Notes: generated by a model from the sequence alone, not told the origin. 64,000 bases of DNA from Methylophilus sp. QUAN (GCF_015354445.1 NZ_JADKYT010000001.1:186001-250000); one strand, 5' to 3'. Shown: positions 1 through 10,449, counted from the stretch's first letter. A program made the numbers and translations.

Positions 1-232
1 CAATGCCACCGATGGTCGCAATTTTGTCTTCAATCTTGCGTGCCACTTCGGTTTCCAGCTGCGGCGGCGCCGCACCTTCCAGCGCAGCGCTAACGGTGAT
101 GACCGGCAATTCAATATCAGGAAAGTTTTGTTTGCCTAACTGGTTGAGCGATTTCAGGCCGAGAAAACTCAGCACCACAAACAGCAAAATCGCCGGAACC
201 GGGTTACGGATAGACCAGGCCGAAAAATTCAT
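1..232 (-). CDS. RND efflux pump inner-membrane subunit, N-terminus only (partial)
   Basis: This is the first 77 or so codons of a resistance-nodulation-division transporter, cut by the left window edge. The start is the ATG at 232, two bases past the stop of the adaptor gene. The translation opens MNFSAWSIRNPVPAILLFVV, the usual RND amphipathic start plus first membrane helix, and continues with an FPDIELPVITVS stretch and an E-x-E-V-A-R-K-I-E-D segment typical of the first porter domain. Members of this family are proton-driven trimers that export drugs, dyes or metals through an adaptor and an outer-membrane channel. It is the last gene visible of the leftward tetR-led operon. The substrate cannot be told from this fragment. 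Confidence 0.9.
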   Translation of the reverse strand, partial: MNFSAWSIRNPVPAILLFVVLSFLGLKSLNQLGKQNFPDIELPVITVSAALEGAAPPQLETEVARKIEDKIATIGGI

Positions 233-234
233 AC

Positions 235-1425
235 TTAAGCCCCGCTACGCTTGCTCAGGGTGACCACTTGCACAGTGTCGCCATCGTTTAAAAATGCGCC
301 ACCGCTCAGTACCAATTGGGCGTTTGCATTCAGGCTGCCCAGTAACTCAATTTGTTCGCCTCGGGTACGGCCGGTTTGTACCTTGCGCTGAATCACTTTG
401 TGCAAGCCTTGGGCATCCGCTGCCGTCAACTCAAACACATAGGCAAAGCCATCGCGATAAGTCACGGCACTTAATGGCACGGCCAAGCCGTGTTGCTGAC
501 CAATATCCACTTGCCCCTGCACATACATGCCAGGCTTGGCGCTGTCTTTAGGAATATCCACATATACCAGCGCATTGCGCGTATTGTTATCCACCGTCGG
601 CGAAATCAGGCGCACCTTGCCGGTCACCGCGTTGCCACCAGACAAGGTTAAACGCACCGACTGTCCAGCACGTAACGCCGTTTGCTGATCGGCATTCACC
701 TCTCCGCGCCATTCAATCCGGCCCTGACGCACCAGCCGGAACAACTCGGTACCAGAAGACACCACATTGCCCAGGTTGGCCGAGCGTGACGAAATCACCC
801 CATCATCCGGCGCAACTACTTTGGTCTGGCGCAAACGGATTCTCTGGTTTTCCAGCTCAGCCTCGGACAATGCCAGGTTTGCTTTCGCGGTTTGCTCGGC
901 AATCAGGTATTCATTAATTTTTTGGGCCGACAAGGCGCCGCTGTCTTTAATTTCACGTGCACGGTCTGCATTGCTTTTCGCCTCTGCCAGTGCCGCTTTG
1001 TCTTTTTCAACAGTCGCCAACTGTTTTTGCAAATCGGCTTTGACTGTTTCATCGGCCAGCATGACCAAGGCCTGGCCTTTGCTCACTTGCGCACCCACAT
1101 CGGACAACACTTGCTGAATACGCAAACCAGAGATTTCTGCACTCACCAGCGCTTCTTGCCAAGGATAAATGCTGCCGTTGAGCACCAGCGTCATTGGCCA
1201 TTGCACCACCGCGGGCTGTGTCACCTCCACACTCAAAGCAGCTTTAGAGGCCGGCGCCTGTGTGGCTGGGCTAGCCGTCGGCGTGGCAGCCGTTTGGCGG
1301 TTACCACGTTTTTCTGCCAGCTCGGCCTGGTGTAAAGGGTGTTGCCAGAACCACACGCTCACCCCCACCAGTAACGCAGAAATAATGAGAAATGTTGTTT
1401 TTTTTGTCAGTTTTTTTGCCATCAT
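235..1425 (-). CDS. RND efflux periplasmic adaptor (membrane fusion protein, HlyD/MexA type)
   Basis: The 396-residue protein links an RND pump to its outer-membrane channel. An N-terminal anchor helix lies at about residues 11-27, followed by an Ala/Thr/Pro-rich linker. A biotinyl-lipoyl-like half domain (ALVSAEISGLRIQQVLSDVG) follows, then an Ala/Lys/Glu-rich hairpin coiled coil at about 130-205, then the second lipoyl half and a beta-barrel domain. The length is normal for the family. An AAGG ribosome binding site five bases before the ATG at 1425 supports this start. It sits between the outer-membrane factor gene (2-bp gap) and the pump gene (2-bp gap), so the three are surely co-transcribed and probably co-regulated by the TetR protein upstream. 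No lipobox is present, so the N-terminal helix is the likely inner-membrane anchor. Confidence 0.92.
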   Translation of the reverse strand: MMAKKLTKKTTFLIISALLVGVSVWFWQHPLHQAELAEKRGNRQTAATPTASPATQAPASKAALSVEVTQPAVVQWPMTLVLNGSIYPWQEALVSAEISGLRIQQVLSDVGAQVSKGQALVMLADETVKADLQKQLATVEKDKAALAEAKSNADRAREIKDSGALSAQKINEYLIAEQTAKANLALSEAELENQRIRLRQTKVVAPDDGVISSRSANLGNVVSSGTELFRLVRQGRIEWRGEVNADQQTALRAGQSVRLTLSGGNAVTGKVRLISPTVDNNTRNALVYVDIPKDSAKPGMYVQGQVDIGQQHGLAVPLSAVTYRDGFAYVFELTAADAQGLHKVIQRKVQTGRTRGEQIELLGSLNANAQLVLSGGAFLNDGDTVQVVTLSKRSGA

Positions 1426-1427
1426 GC

Positions 1428-2873
1428 TTACCTTTTTTCCATGGGCTTCAGAGGTTTGCCAGTCTGCTGTGTGCCCTGCTGCGTTTCTAGCCAGTCGCCG
1501 CCAAATGCTTTATACAAGGCGATCCACTGTAATACTCGGTTCTTTTGCTGCGTAATCACATTGAGTTCAGCGTTGATTTTCTGACGACGCGCATCTTCCA
1601 GCGACAGCAGATCCAGACCGCCGGATTTCCAGTTAATTTCAGCCGCTTTAAAATATTGCTGGTATTGCTGCGCACTGGCCTGCTCAGACTGTGCACGGCG
1701 CGTGGCGCTGTCCAGGTTAACCAGTGCCTGCTCGACTTCTTTGACGGCAGTTCGCACGTCTTGTTTGTAAGTCGCGAGCAAGCTGTCAAAGTTAGCCCGC
1801 GCCTCGGCGAGATCTGCACGTAAGGTGCCACCATCAAAAATAGGCAACTTGAGCGATGGGCCATAAGACCAGGAATCTGTACGCGTCACCATGCCGTTAA
1901 AATTGGTACGGCGGTAGCCAATCGAACCGGTTAACGTCAAGCTAGGGTACATTTGTGCTTTAGAGACACCAATATTGGCACTGGCTTCGGCCAAGTTGCG
2001 TTCATCTACCGCCAGGTCCGGGCGACGGGTCAGCAAGTTTGCAGGCAGCGCACTGACATCAAACATCGCTGGTTCCGGCATGCCTTTGCCTTTGGCCAAA
2101 GCATCGCGTAACGCAGGTTCGGGCAGATTAGTCAGCTCAACCAATGCCTTGATTAAACCATCACATTCCGCCTGCTGGCCATCCAGCGTCGACTCACTGG
2201 CACGCGTTGCTGCCTCTGCCAGCGCCAGGTCAGATGGGGCAGAGAAACCAGCCTTGGCTGAAATACCTGTCAAACGGGCCGTCTCGGCACGCGAATCGTA
2301 AGCCTGCTGCAATGCCTGCACCGAGGCCTGGCAAGCACGATAATTCACATAGTTATTGGCCACTTCTGCCGCCAGCGTCAGGCGCGCGTCATGCCAGGCA
2401 ATCTTTTTCGACTCGAGCTGGGCCTTGGCTGCCTGCTTGGCCGCTTTCACCTTGCCAAACAGGTCGACTTCCCAGCTGGCATCCAGCGACACAGAGTCAA
2501 TTTCTATGGTGCTGGATGGAAAAGCCGCGTTACCGCCGCCGCCTTTGCTCTTGGTGACACTGCCGGTGCTGGTTAAATCAGGAATGCCTTGCGCACGCGC
2601 CGACAGTACATTGGCACGCGCCACACGGATATTAGCCAATGCAATTTCCAGCGAAGGGCTTTCTTTTTGCGACTCAGCCAACAACTGGTCGAGCACCGGA
2701 TCCTTGAATTGTGCCCACCAGTCTTTTAATGCGACCACACTACCGCTATGTGGCAAAGGCGCCTGCCATTGCTCGGCAATCACAGGTTTGGGACGAATAT
2801 ATTCATCAATCACTGAACAGCTTGCCAGTGGCAAACACAGTAATAGCCAGGCCCAGTGTTTATGACGCTGCAT
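1428..2873 (-). CDS. RND efflux outer-membrane lipoprotein, NodT/OprM family
   Basis: This 481-residue protein is the outer-membrane channel of the tripartite pump. Its signal peptide ends in a lipobox (LASC, Cys19), so it is probably lipid-anchored like OprM. Two TolC-type repeats are visible, including DASWEVDLFGKVKAAKQAAK in the first and the matching GPSLKLPIFDGGTLRADLAEA segment in the second. The C-terminus KALGGDW-like sequence (KAFGGDWLE) is a family hallmark. The start codon lies inside the end of the upstream tetR gene (14-bp overlap), which implies translational coupling. Family knowledge assigns a trimeric beta-barrel with a long periplasmic tunnel. The exported substrate is unknown. 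Confidence 0.93.
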   Translation of the reverse strand: MQRHKHWAWLLLCLPLASCSVIDEYIRPKPVIAEQWQAPLPHSGSVVALKDWWAQFKDPVLDQLLAESQKESPSLEIALANIRVARANVLSARAQGIPDLTSTGSVTKSKGGGGNAAFPSSTIEIDSVSLDASWEVDLFGKVKAAKQAAKAQLESKKIAWHDARLTLAAEVANNYVNYRACQASVQALQQAYDSRAETARLTGISAKAGFSAPSDLALAEAATRASESTLDGQQAECDGLIKALVELTNLPEPALRDALAKGKGMPEPAMFDVSALPANLLTRRPDLAVDERNLAEASANIGVSKAQMYPSLTLTGSIGYRRTNFNGMVTRTDSWSYGPSLKLPIFDGGTLRADLAEARANFDSLLATYKQDVRTAVKEVEQALVNLDSATRRAQSEQASAQQYQQYFKAAEINWKSGGLDLLSLEDARRQKINAELNVITQQKNRVLQWIALYKAFGGDWLETQQGTQQTGKPLKPMEKR

Positions 2874-3525
2874 GAACTGGCTCCATTCCTTCTAATCCAC
2901 GTAAAAACAAACTCACCACAAATGCCACATGCGCCTCGGCATCCCAGTCCGGCTCGAGCACCCCAAACAGTGCCTTGGTCCGTGGGGTCGCAATCAGCAA
3001 CTCACAATACGACTCAGCCGCCCGCATAAAGTCTTGTGTTGGCAACACTCCCTGCGCCGCATAAAAGCGGAAAATATCGGCCAGCATCTGGTGGATACGC
3101 TGCGGGCCGACGGTTTTCATTGCACGTGACAGCTCGGGGATATGTGACGCCTCAGCAATGCCGATACGGAAAAAAGACAGCATGCGTGGCTCCATCACGC
3201 GATTGAGCGCGAAGCGGCCAATATCGGTCAGCACCTGCTGCAATGACTTGTTGTGCAAATCTTCTACCTTAAACATGGCAGACACATCCTGCTCAACCAT
3301 GTGCCGCATGGCTGCAATCAGCAACTCATATTTATTGCTAAAGCGCTCATAAATGGTCCGCGTAGACACGCCGCACACAGAGGCAATATGCGCCACACTG
3401 GTTTGCGCCACGCCCTCAGTCATAAACAGCTCCAGCGCCTGCTCCAGTAACAATACATGGCGCTCTTGCTCAGTCCCTGACTTGGGGCGGCCGACTTTGG
3501 TTTTCACTTGTATAGGTTCCAGCAT
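2860..3525 (-). CDS. TetR-family repressor of the efflux operon
   Basis: The 221-residue protein has an N-terminal TetR helix-turn-helix at about residues 24-70, with SVAHIASVCGVSTRTIYERF as the recognition region followed by the typical F-x-N-K-Y-E-L-L. The C-terminal half is a ligand/dimerisation domain resembling the AefR-like group. It is the first gene of the leftward efflux operon, and its coding end overlaps the outer-membrane factor gene. A 34-bp near-perfect palindrome touches its start codon, so autorepression of the whole operon is the likely mode. The inducer is unknown. The start at 3525 gives a basic leader (VKTKVGRPKSG), usual for this family. Confidence 0.9.
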   Translation of the reverse strand: MLEPIQVKTKVGRPKSGTEQERHVLLLEQALELFMTEGVAQTSVAHIASVCGVSTRTIYERFSNKYELLIAAMRHMVEQDVSAMFKVEDLHNKSLQQVLTDIGRFALNRVMEPRMLSFFRIGIAEASHIPELSRAMKTVGPQRIHQMLADIFRFYAAQGVLPTQDFMRAAESYCELLIATPRTKALFGVLEPDWDAEAHVAFVVSLFLRGLEGMEPVHAAS

Positions 3526-3558
3526 AAAATAAAAATAAAACGTTTCATTTTTATTTTA
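3525..3558. promoter_or_regulatory. 34-bp near-perfect palindrome, probable TetR operator
   Basis: The arms TAAAATAAAAAT (3525-3536) and ATTTTTATTTTA (3547-3558) are exact reverse complements. The centre carries the palindrome AAACGTTT (3538-3545), leaving a single mismatched pair in the entire 34 bp. It starts at the tetR initiation codon and would cover the ribosome binding site and downstream promoter region of the efflux operon. This position fits autorepression. Binding is inferred. Confidence 0.65.
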
Positions 3559-3643
3559 CCTGTCACTTTGTCAAACTAGCAAGCGATTTGTTGTAACCTG
3601 GCAGATACATGCACGCTACGCGCCATGTTCGCGCACAGGTTTG

Positions 3644-3652
3644 CTATACTCG
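3644..3652 (+). promoter_or_regulatory. Possible extended -10 promoter for yaeQ
   Basis: A TGCTATACT-like stretch lies about 35 bases upstream of the yaeQ start, matching an extended -10 element (TGn plus TATACT). No convincing -35 hexamer was seen at the usual distance. The call rests on this short motif only. Confidence 0.3.
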
Positions 3653-3685
3653 CAGCACTTTTAATTCAAACTGCACTGCACAGGC

Positions 3686-4225
3686 ATGGCCCTTAAATCC
3701 ACCATTTATAAGATAGACGTCAATATTGCCGACATGGATCGACATTATTACCAGCAACACCACCTTACACTGGCCAAACACCCGTCAGAGACAGATGAGC
3801 GCCTGATGGTGCGCCTGCTGGCCTTTGCGCTATATGCCGATGAGTCGCTGCTGTTTGGCAAGGGCTTGAGCGAAGACGACGAACCCGACCTCTGGCAAAA
3901 AGACCTGACCGGTGCGATTGAGCGCTGGATTTGTGTAGGCCTGCCAGATGAACGCGACATCCGCAAAGCCTGTGGCCGCTCGGCGCAGGTAGTACAAGTG
4001 CTTTATGGCGGCAGGACGGCGGACATGTGGTGGGAGCAGAACCATAAAGCGCTACTCAAGCTCGATAATGTCACGGTGATTAACCTGCCCGAGACTGAGC
4101 AATTAGCTGCCGCCGCTGCACGCGGGCTCAGCATCAGTTTCACCATTCAGGATAGGCAAATCCTGGTCAGTTATGAGGGCGGTAGTTTTGAAATCAGCCC
4201 GGTATGGTTAAAAGAAGCCAGCTAA
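3686..4225 (+). CDS. yaeQ: YaeQ family protein
   Basis: The 179-residue product matches the YaeQ family along its whole length. It opens MALKSTIYKIDVNIADMDRH and has the conserved blocks RLMVRLLAFALYADE, EPDLWQKDLTG, ERWICVGLPDERDIRKACGR and DMWWEQN. YaeQ has a fold related to PD-(D/E)XK nucleases and was first reported as an RfaH-suppressing protein. Its actual biochemical role is not settled. The protein has no signal peptide or membrane helix, so it is cytosolic. It is a single-gene unit between the divergent tetR operon and a bidirectional terminator just past its stop codon. Confidence 0.9.
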   Translation: MALKSTIYKIDVNIADMDRHYYQQHHLTLAKHPSETDERLMVRLLAFALYADESLLFGKGLSEDDEPDLWQKDLTGAIERWICVGLPDERDIRKACGRSAQVVQVLYGGRTADMWWEQNHKALLKLDNVTVINLPETEQLAAAAARGLSISFTIQDRQILVSYEGGSFEISPVWLKEAS

Positions 4226-4230
4226 ACAAA

Positions 4231-4253
4231 AAGCCAGCATTGCTGGCTTTTTT
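4231..4253. terminator. Bidirectional Rho-independent terminator
   Basis: The stem AAGCCAGC (4231-4238) pairs with GCTGGCTT (4242-4249) over a three-base loop, with a run of T on the right and of A on the left. It lies between the converging yaeQ gene and the 4268-4783 gene and can serve both. A nearly identical stem terminates thiC at 7625-7646. Confidence 0.85.
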
Positions 4254-4267
4254 CATATGAGGTCAGT

Positions 4268-4783
4268 TTAAGGAAAGAGCCGGTGTTCTGCTGGCCAGAC
4301 ACCACTATACATAGCCTCCGGGTGATGTCGCATCAGCCGTTGACGCACCTCACTCAATCTGCGCAAGGGCACAGACACAATCATCAAGATATTGCCCTGC
4401 TCAATTTGGGCAGAATATGATTTGATCCGGTAACTGGGCGCGGCTGTCGCCACCGTCGCTGCCCAGGCAGCACATGACAAGGCGCCTAATACCATGCAAT
4501 ACGGGATCACCATCAACGTGACCTCACCAAACCACCAGGGCACCAAATAAGCCAGCATGCCGCCAAACAGCCCGAACACAGCCCCAAACACAAAGCCCGC
4601 CAGTGCGCTGTAAACCACATCAGACTTTTCTACCGCGTTGGCTTTTGGCAAGTTACCCAGTGCCTGCTCATTTTTTGCATGAAAGTGAATGTGATCTTCA
4701 TCAATTCTCTCCAGCAGCAACTCATTCATCATCGCTTGCGCACTTCTAATATTGGGTAAAACAAAATAGAGCCTGCGTCTCAT
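4268..4783 (-). CDS. DUF1269-like small membrane protein
   Basis: The 171-residue protein starts MRRRLYFVLPNIRSAQAMMN, with an alpha/beta N-terminal segment of the kind found in DUF1269 proteins. A hydrophobic stretch of two helices with Gly-rich GXXXG-type repeats lies at about residues 57-115 (VYSALAGFVFGAVFGLFGGM and the following segment). A second soluble part with QIEQGNILMIVSVP follows and resembles the first, consistent with a sensor or pore-lining role, but no function is established. A clean AGGAG ribosome binding site precedes the ATG at 4783. It ends at the bidirectional terminator shared with yaeQ and is followed upstream by the CorA-like gene on the same strand. Confidence 0.7.
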   Translation of the reverse strand: MRRRLYFVLPNIRSAQAMMNELLLERIDEDHIHFHAKNEQALGNLPKANAVEKSDVVYSALAGFVFGAVFGLFGGMLAYLVPWWFGEVTLMVIPYCMVLGALSCAAWAATVATAAPSYRIKSYSAQIEQGNILMIVSVPLRRLSEVRQRLMRHHPEAMYSGVWPAEHRLFP

Positions 4784-4903
4784 GTCGTTCTCCTATCAAT
4801 ATTGCCAGTCGTTTGCTGGTAGAGTTTTGATAGTGTTTAAACGCAAAGATTCACTTTTTAACACCTGTAGTGCTGGGCGGCCTTGCCACCAATAACGCAA
4901 GAT

Positions 4904-6556
4904 TTATCTGTCATCCAGCTTACCGACCCAGACACTGCGCAACTTGGCCAGTTTATAGCGCAAACCAGCGCCCTCGTTGGAAAGTGCATCCAGAAACAAT
5001 GACAGCCGCCTGGATTTAATGACCGTGTAAAACGTGAGCAAGCTGACCGGGATAAACACGACTGAGAAATAAGCCAGTTTCTCCAGCGTGCTGGCTTGCG
5101 TGAGGTCAATCAGGTTCATACCCAGCAAGCCTGTTGTCATGGTGCCAATCAGGCCTAAAATGGTCACCACTGTGAGGCGGACAACCGTATCCGCCTGGCG
5201 CTTGATTTCTTCGCCTTCCAAATACTCGGCCATGTCCATAATACGGCGACGGGTTTTTTCAAACAGGCTGACGGAATCCAGTTGTTTCAGCATCAGTGTA
5301 AACAGGTCTTTGGCCACGGCCTGGTCAGACACATTTTCAAACCAGTAGCGATGGGTAAAGCGTAAAAACACGGCGGTAGCATTGCGGATACGGTTACGGA
5401 AATTTTTAACCGAGTCTTCGCTTTGGATATCCAGGCGACTGATGGCCTGCACCATGCGGTCTGACAACATGAGCAAAGCCGCTTTCTGGAAATGTGCAAT
5501 TAAAAACAACAGGAAATACTGGTTCTGGTAATGACGCTTGATGCCTGTGCGCTCATTGGTAAACACGCGATGCTGGTGGCTGCCAACGACGACAAAATTC
5601 TGCCCGGTACACATGATGCGGGTGGTGCTCCAGGGGTCTTGCCGGGCTTCGTCCCAATAGCGGTCATAACAGTTATTTTTTTCAAACTCCTGCAAGAAGT
5701 GTTCGGTAAACGGCAGGGTTTCCGAATGCCAGGGCTGGCAGACCAGGCCTAGCCGGATCAGGTCGCCACGACTCAGCTGGCTCACATCGTCAAACGACAA
5801 ATAAGCCATCAGCGGCATGCGCTGGTATTCAATTTCACGGTAGCGTAACTCGCCCTGCTGGCCGGAGTAATGCGGCACCAGCGGATGCAACAACGCCAAC
5901 CAGTGCAACGACACGCAAGGCACATGGTTTTCTTTCACATAAGCCAGGTAGCGCGCCTTGTCTTCATAATCCGAGCGCGCAATTACTTGTCCTTGCTGAT
6001 CCAGCCACTCAATCAATTGTGCGCAGTGCCCACCCTCGCCAGTATCATCCCAGTAATTAGGATAGGTGCGGCCCAGGCGGTACATTACCTCCATAGCCGA
6101 CTTGAGTGGCAGGTCTTTGCCCGTCACTTCAAACGCCAGCATGGCCACATCAATATCAAAAAAGAAGTACAACTCGACATGGGAGACGCGCAAGATGAGC
6201 GGCTCCGCCTCGCCATGCAGCGTGATGCGCACCTGGCTAATATCACTGCGGGTAAAAATATGAATGGGCGATTCACCATAGCCACCAGACTCGCGGCCAT
6301 GCTTGCCTTCGCCATATAAAAAACGCTGGGCAAACGGTAAAAAGGTGACGAACTCCTGATACCTGGTTTCACTCAGATGCGGGGAATCCTGCAAAAACTC
6401 GTCTTGTATCTCGACCCAGGGCGAATCAGGCGCGGCTTTGAGTAGCTGCCAGGGACGATGCACGGCACCCGCACTGTGATCGGTCATCAACTGTATCGGC
6501 CACAACAGTGTTTGCCGAAAATCTCGTACGATACTGCTTTGCAGGTTGTCCGCCAT
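4904..6556 (-). CDS. CorA-like divalent-cation transporter family protein with long N-terminal domain
   Basis: The 550-residue protein ends with the CorA signature. A helix segment TVVRLTVVTILGLIGTMTTG leads into GMN at residues 479-481, followed by a second membrane helix (about 495-520) and a charged tail. This two-helix plus GMN arrangement is the family's ion-selectivity hallmark. The N-terminal 400 or so residues would be cytoplasmic and are much longer than in classical CorA (about 316 residues in total). They contain no domain I can name. Family knowledge suggests Mg, Co, Ni or Zn transport; the ion here is unknown. The neighbouring downstream gene is the DUF1269-like membrane protein and the upstream one another membrane protein, all on the same strand with gaps of about 100 bases. 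Confidence 0.75.
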   Translation of the reverse strand: MADNLQSSIVRDFRQTLLWPIQLMTDHSAGAVHRPWQLLKAAPDSPWVEIQDEFLQDSPHLSETRYQEFVTFLPFAQRFLYGEGKHGRESGGYGESPIHIFTRSDISQVRITLHGEAEPLILRVSHVELYFFFDIDVAMLAFEVTGKDLPLKSAMEVMYRLGRTYPNYWDDTGEGGHCAQLIEWLDQQGQVIARSDYEDKARYLAYVKENHVPCVSLHWLALLHPLVPHYSGQQGELRYREIEYQRMPLMAYLSFDDVSQLSRGDLIRLGLVCQPWHSETLPFTEHFLQEFEKNNCYDRYWDEARQDPWSTTRIMCTGQNFVVVGSHQHRVFTNERTGIKRHYQNQYFLLFLIAHFQKAALLMLSDRMVQAISRLDIQSEDSVKNFRNRIRNATAVFLRFTHRYWFENVSDQAVAKDLFTLMLKQLDSVSLFEKTRRRIMDMAEYLEGEEIKRQADTVVRLTVVTILGLIGTMTTGLLGMNLIDLTQASTLEKLAYFSVVFIPVSLLTFYTVIKSRRLSLFLDALSNEGAGLRYKLAKLRSVWVGKLDDR

Positions 6557-6654
6557 GATGGATGCCCTTTAGCCGCTTGCGTGGAATGTGGACTATACCG
6601 CGGGTTGGCAATACAGAATCAGATAATAAGCGCCGCAAATACCCGCCAAATAAT

Positions 6655-7500
6655 TTAGCCGCAATGTCGATACAAGTCCATCATGGTACGCCCCGCATTC
6701 ACCAGTTCGTACACCAGCGTGCCCGCACCGGTGAATACAACCAGCAATACCGTCGCCAATATCAGCTTGCCAGTACTGAGTGCATGGCCTTTGAGATACA
6801 TCGCCCATAACCGGGCTGACCAGATCAGCAGAATCAGCCCTGTCAGTAACTGCAGGCCTGCGGCCAACTTAAATAATGGCCTGTCGGTTGCCTGCATGTA
6901 AATCGCCTGCAAGGCTGTCAATTGTGTTTGCAACTGTGCGCCCAAGGCTGCGTTTGGCCGCACTTCACCACTGCTGGCATCAGTTGCGCAAAGCACGTTT
7001 TGCTCAACCAGCGGTTTGAGCGTCGCCATGCCTTTTTCCAACTGTATCCATGCTTTTGCTGTGACCGGGTCAGCCAGGCTGATATTGGTGAGCGAAGCGG
7101 CAAACACCTGTATCACCAGCATGACGCCACAAGCCGTGCATATCAGGCCAAAAAAGCGCTGAAATCCGCTTTTGACGCCTGCCACTTTGGCCGCCAGGTA
7201 AGCCAGTGCCGACAAGCCCAACAACTCAAACAACAACCGTATGGCGGCAAATGCATGGGCAGCCATGCCTGCATCATCACTCGCCAGTTGCACCGGGTTA
7301 GTCATTTCAGGAAACACCACGGCCAGCACCAGCGCAATGGTGAAAGACAGTAATAAAAATGCGATGGACTGCTCCAGTTTGGCACGACTATCTTCAGCCT
7401 GCAGATGATCATGCACCAACTGCGCCGGTTGCGACAGCAGGTGGGTGAACTTGCCCAAATAGGCAGGCAGCTCCTTTAATACATCGTCCAACAATGCCAT
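6655..7500 (-). CDS. Multi-pass membrane protein of unknown function
   Basis: I do not recognise this 281-residue protein with certainty. After a soluble N-terminal 45 residues there are hydrophobic segments at about 46-65, 88-108, 116-137, 205-225 and 242-265, giving roughly five membrane spans. A periplasmic or cytosolic loop of about 60 residues (LEKGMATLKPLVEQNVLCAT) separates the third and fourth. The arrangement recalls Yip1-type membrane proteins but no signature motif confirms this. An AGGGG ribosome binding site precedes the ATG at 7500. It lies upstream of the CorA-like gene on the same strand, 98 bases away, so co-transcription is possible. Confidence 0.6.
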   Translation of the reverse strand: MALLDDVLKELPAYLGKFTHLLSQPAQLVHDHLQAEDSRAKLEQSIAFLLLSFTIALVLAVVFPEMTNPVQLASDDAGMAAHAFAAIRLLFELLGLSALAYLAAKVAGVKSGFQRFFGLICTACGVMLVIQVFAASLTNISLADPVTAKAWIQLEKGMATLKPLVEQNVLCATDASSGEVRPNAALGAQLQTQLTALQAIYMQATDRPLFKLAAGLQLLTGLILLIWSARLWAMYLKGHALSTGKLILATVLLVVFTGAGTLVYELVNAGRTMMDLYRHCG

Positions 7501-7624
7501 GGCGCACCCCTTTTACACAGACAGACATACCTTAACACCGTTGTGACGACGGCGGCTACTTCTGGCAGTGTTTGCAAGCAGCGTCGAGCAGCAGGCTGTC
7601 TGTTGCACGCCACACATAATAAAA

Positions 7625-7646
7625 AAGCCAGCATCGCTGCTGGCTT
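7625..7646 (-). terminator. Rho-independent terminator of thiC
   Basis: AAGCCAGCA (7625-7633) pairs perfectly with TGCTGGCTT (7638-7646) across a TCGC loop. The run of A to its left becomes a T tract on the minus-strand transcript. It lies 20 bases past the thiC stop. Confidence 0.88.
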
Positions 7647-7666
7647 TTAAGCGTTCATCAGATTGC

Positions 7667-9690
<2,024 letters not shown>

Positions 9691-9751
9691 CGGATTGTGC
9701 GTGAAAACGCTTGATAAGGCAAGCAAAACAAAGTTTTGCATGTGCCCGCCA

Positions 9752-9779
9752 TTGACAAATAGACAGACCTGTCTACAAT
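9752..9779 (+). promoter_or_regulatory. Sigma70 promoter with embedded TetR-type operator
   Basis: TTGACA at 9752-9757 and TACAAT at 9774-9779 are separated by 16 bases, a near-consensus housekeeping promoter. The spacer contains TAGACAGACCTGTCTA (9760-9775), a perfect 7-bp dyad with a 2-bp centre that runs into the -10 box. Such a site would block RNA polymerase when occupied. The motif resembles operators of NemR-like TetR regulators. No such regulator gene is adjacent, so it would act from elsewhere. Confidence 0.75.
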
Positions 9780-9842
9780 CACAGCACCCGACTACAAAAA
9801 CATACGGGATTTATTTCAATCAGGAACTCAGGAGAGATCATA

Positions 9843-10253
9843 ATGGAAGCTTTACTCATAGGGGCCGTGGCCTGTACTACCGCTTTAATTTTGTCAGCAT
9901 GGTTGATGACATTCGCGCGCTGGTTTCCCATCAAAGGCATAGATGGCGACTTTCTGGTCGACTACAAAACCATGATACGTGCCCACGTCGACTACGCCTT
10001 AATGGCCTTGTTTAACCTGGGATTCTTTGGGGCGGCCAAAGCGGCGGGCGTTGAGTTGCACTATTTTGCCTGTGTCTGCGTGGCGATTGGTGGCTTTACC
10101 AACCCGACCGTGTTTGTAATTGCGGCGTTTGACCCGGATTTCTGGAGCAAAACCAAGTGGAAAGTATTCTCTGCGATCAGCTTTGTCATCACCACGGTTG
10201 GCTTTATGACGATTTGCTACCAGCTGATTTGTCATGCCTTGTGTGCACAATAA
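9843..10253 (+). CDS. Small four-helix membrane protein, unknown function
   Basis: The 136-residue protein has four predicted membrane helices at about residues 3-24, 45-66, 72-95 and 107-132, with the short loop FPIKGIDGDFLVDYKTMIRAH between the first two. It carries several His, Cys and Tyr residues in or near the helices (RAHVDY, LHYFACVC, CHALCAQ), which could bind a cofactor, but no known motif is present. The start ATG follows an AGGAGAG ribosome binding site. The gene stands alone between a near-consensus promoter with a TetR-type operator and a strong terminator. The promoter architecture suggests inducible expression, for example by electrophiles or toxic compounds, but this is inference. 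Confidence 0.75.
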   Translation: MEALLIGAVACTTALILSAWLMTFARWFPIKGIDGDFLVDYKTMIRAHVDYALMALFNLGFFGAAKAAGVELHYFACVCVAIGGFTNPTVFVIAAFDPDFWSKTKWKVFSAISFVITTVGFMTICYQLICHALCAQ

Positions 10254-10274
10254 GGCCTGTCACATCCCTACCTG

Positions 10275-10299
10275 AAACCCTGCTGCGGCAGGGTTTTTC
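10275..10299 (+). terminator. Rho-independent terminator
   Basis: AAACCCTGC (10275-10283) pairs with GCAGGGTTT (10288-10296) over a TGCG loop and runs into a T tract. It closes the single-gene unit starting at 9843. Confidence 0.9.
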
Positions 10300-10449
10300 A
10301 ATCAGGCTGATCGCAATATCAATCAAAACGAGCAGTAATTTAAAAAACTAAGCACCGAACCTGCAATTATTCCGCCATTCACTGCAAACCTGTACCCGCT
10401 AGACTATACGTGGGAAGTAGTCAACAGGGACTCACAAGGCAAATCAAGC

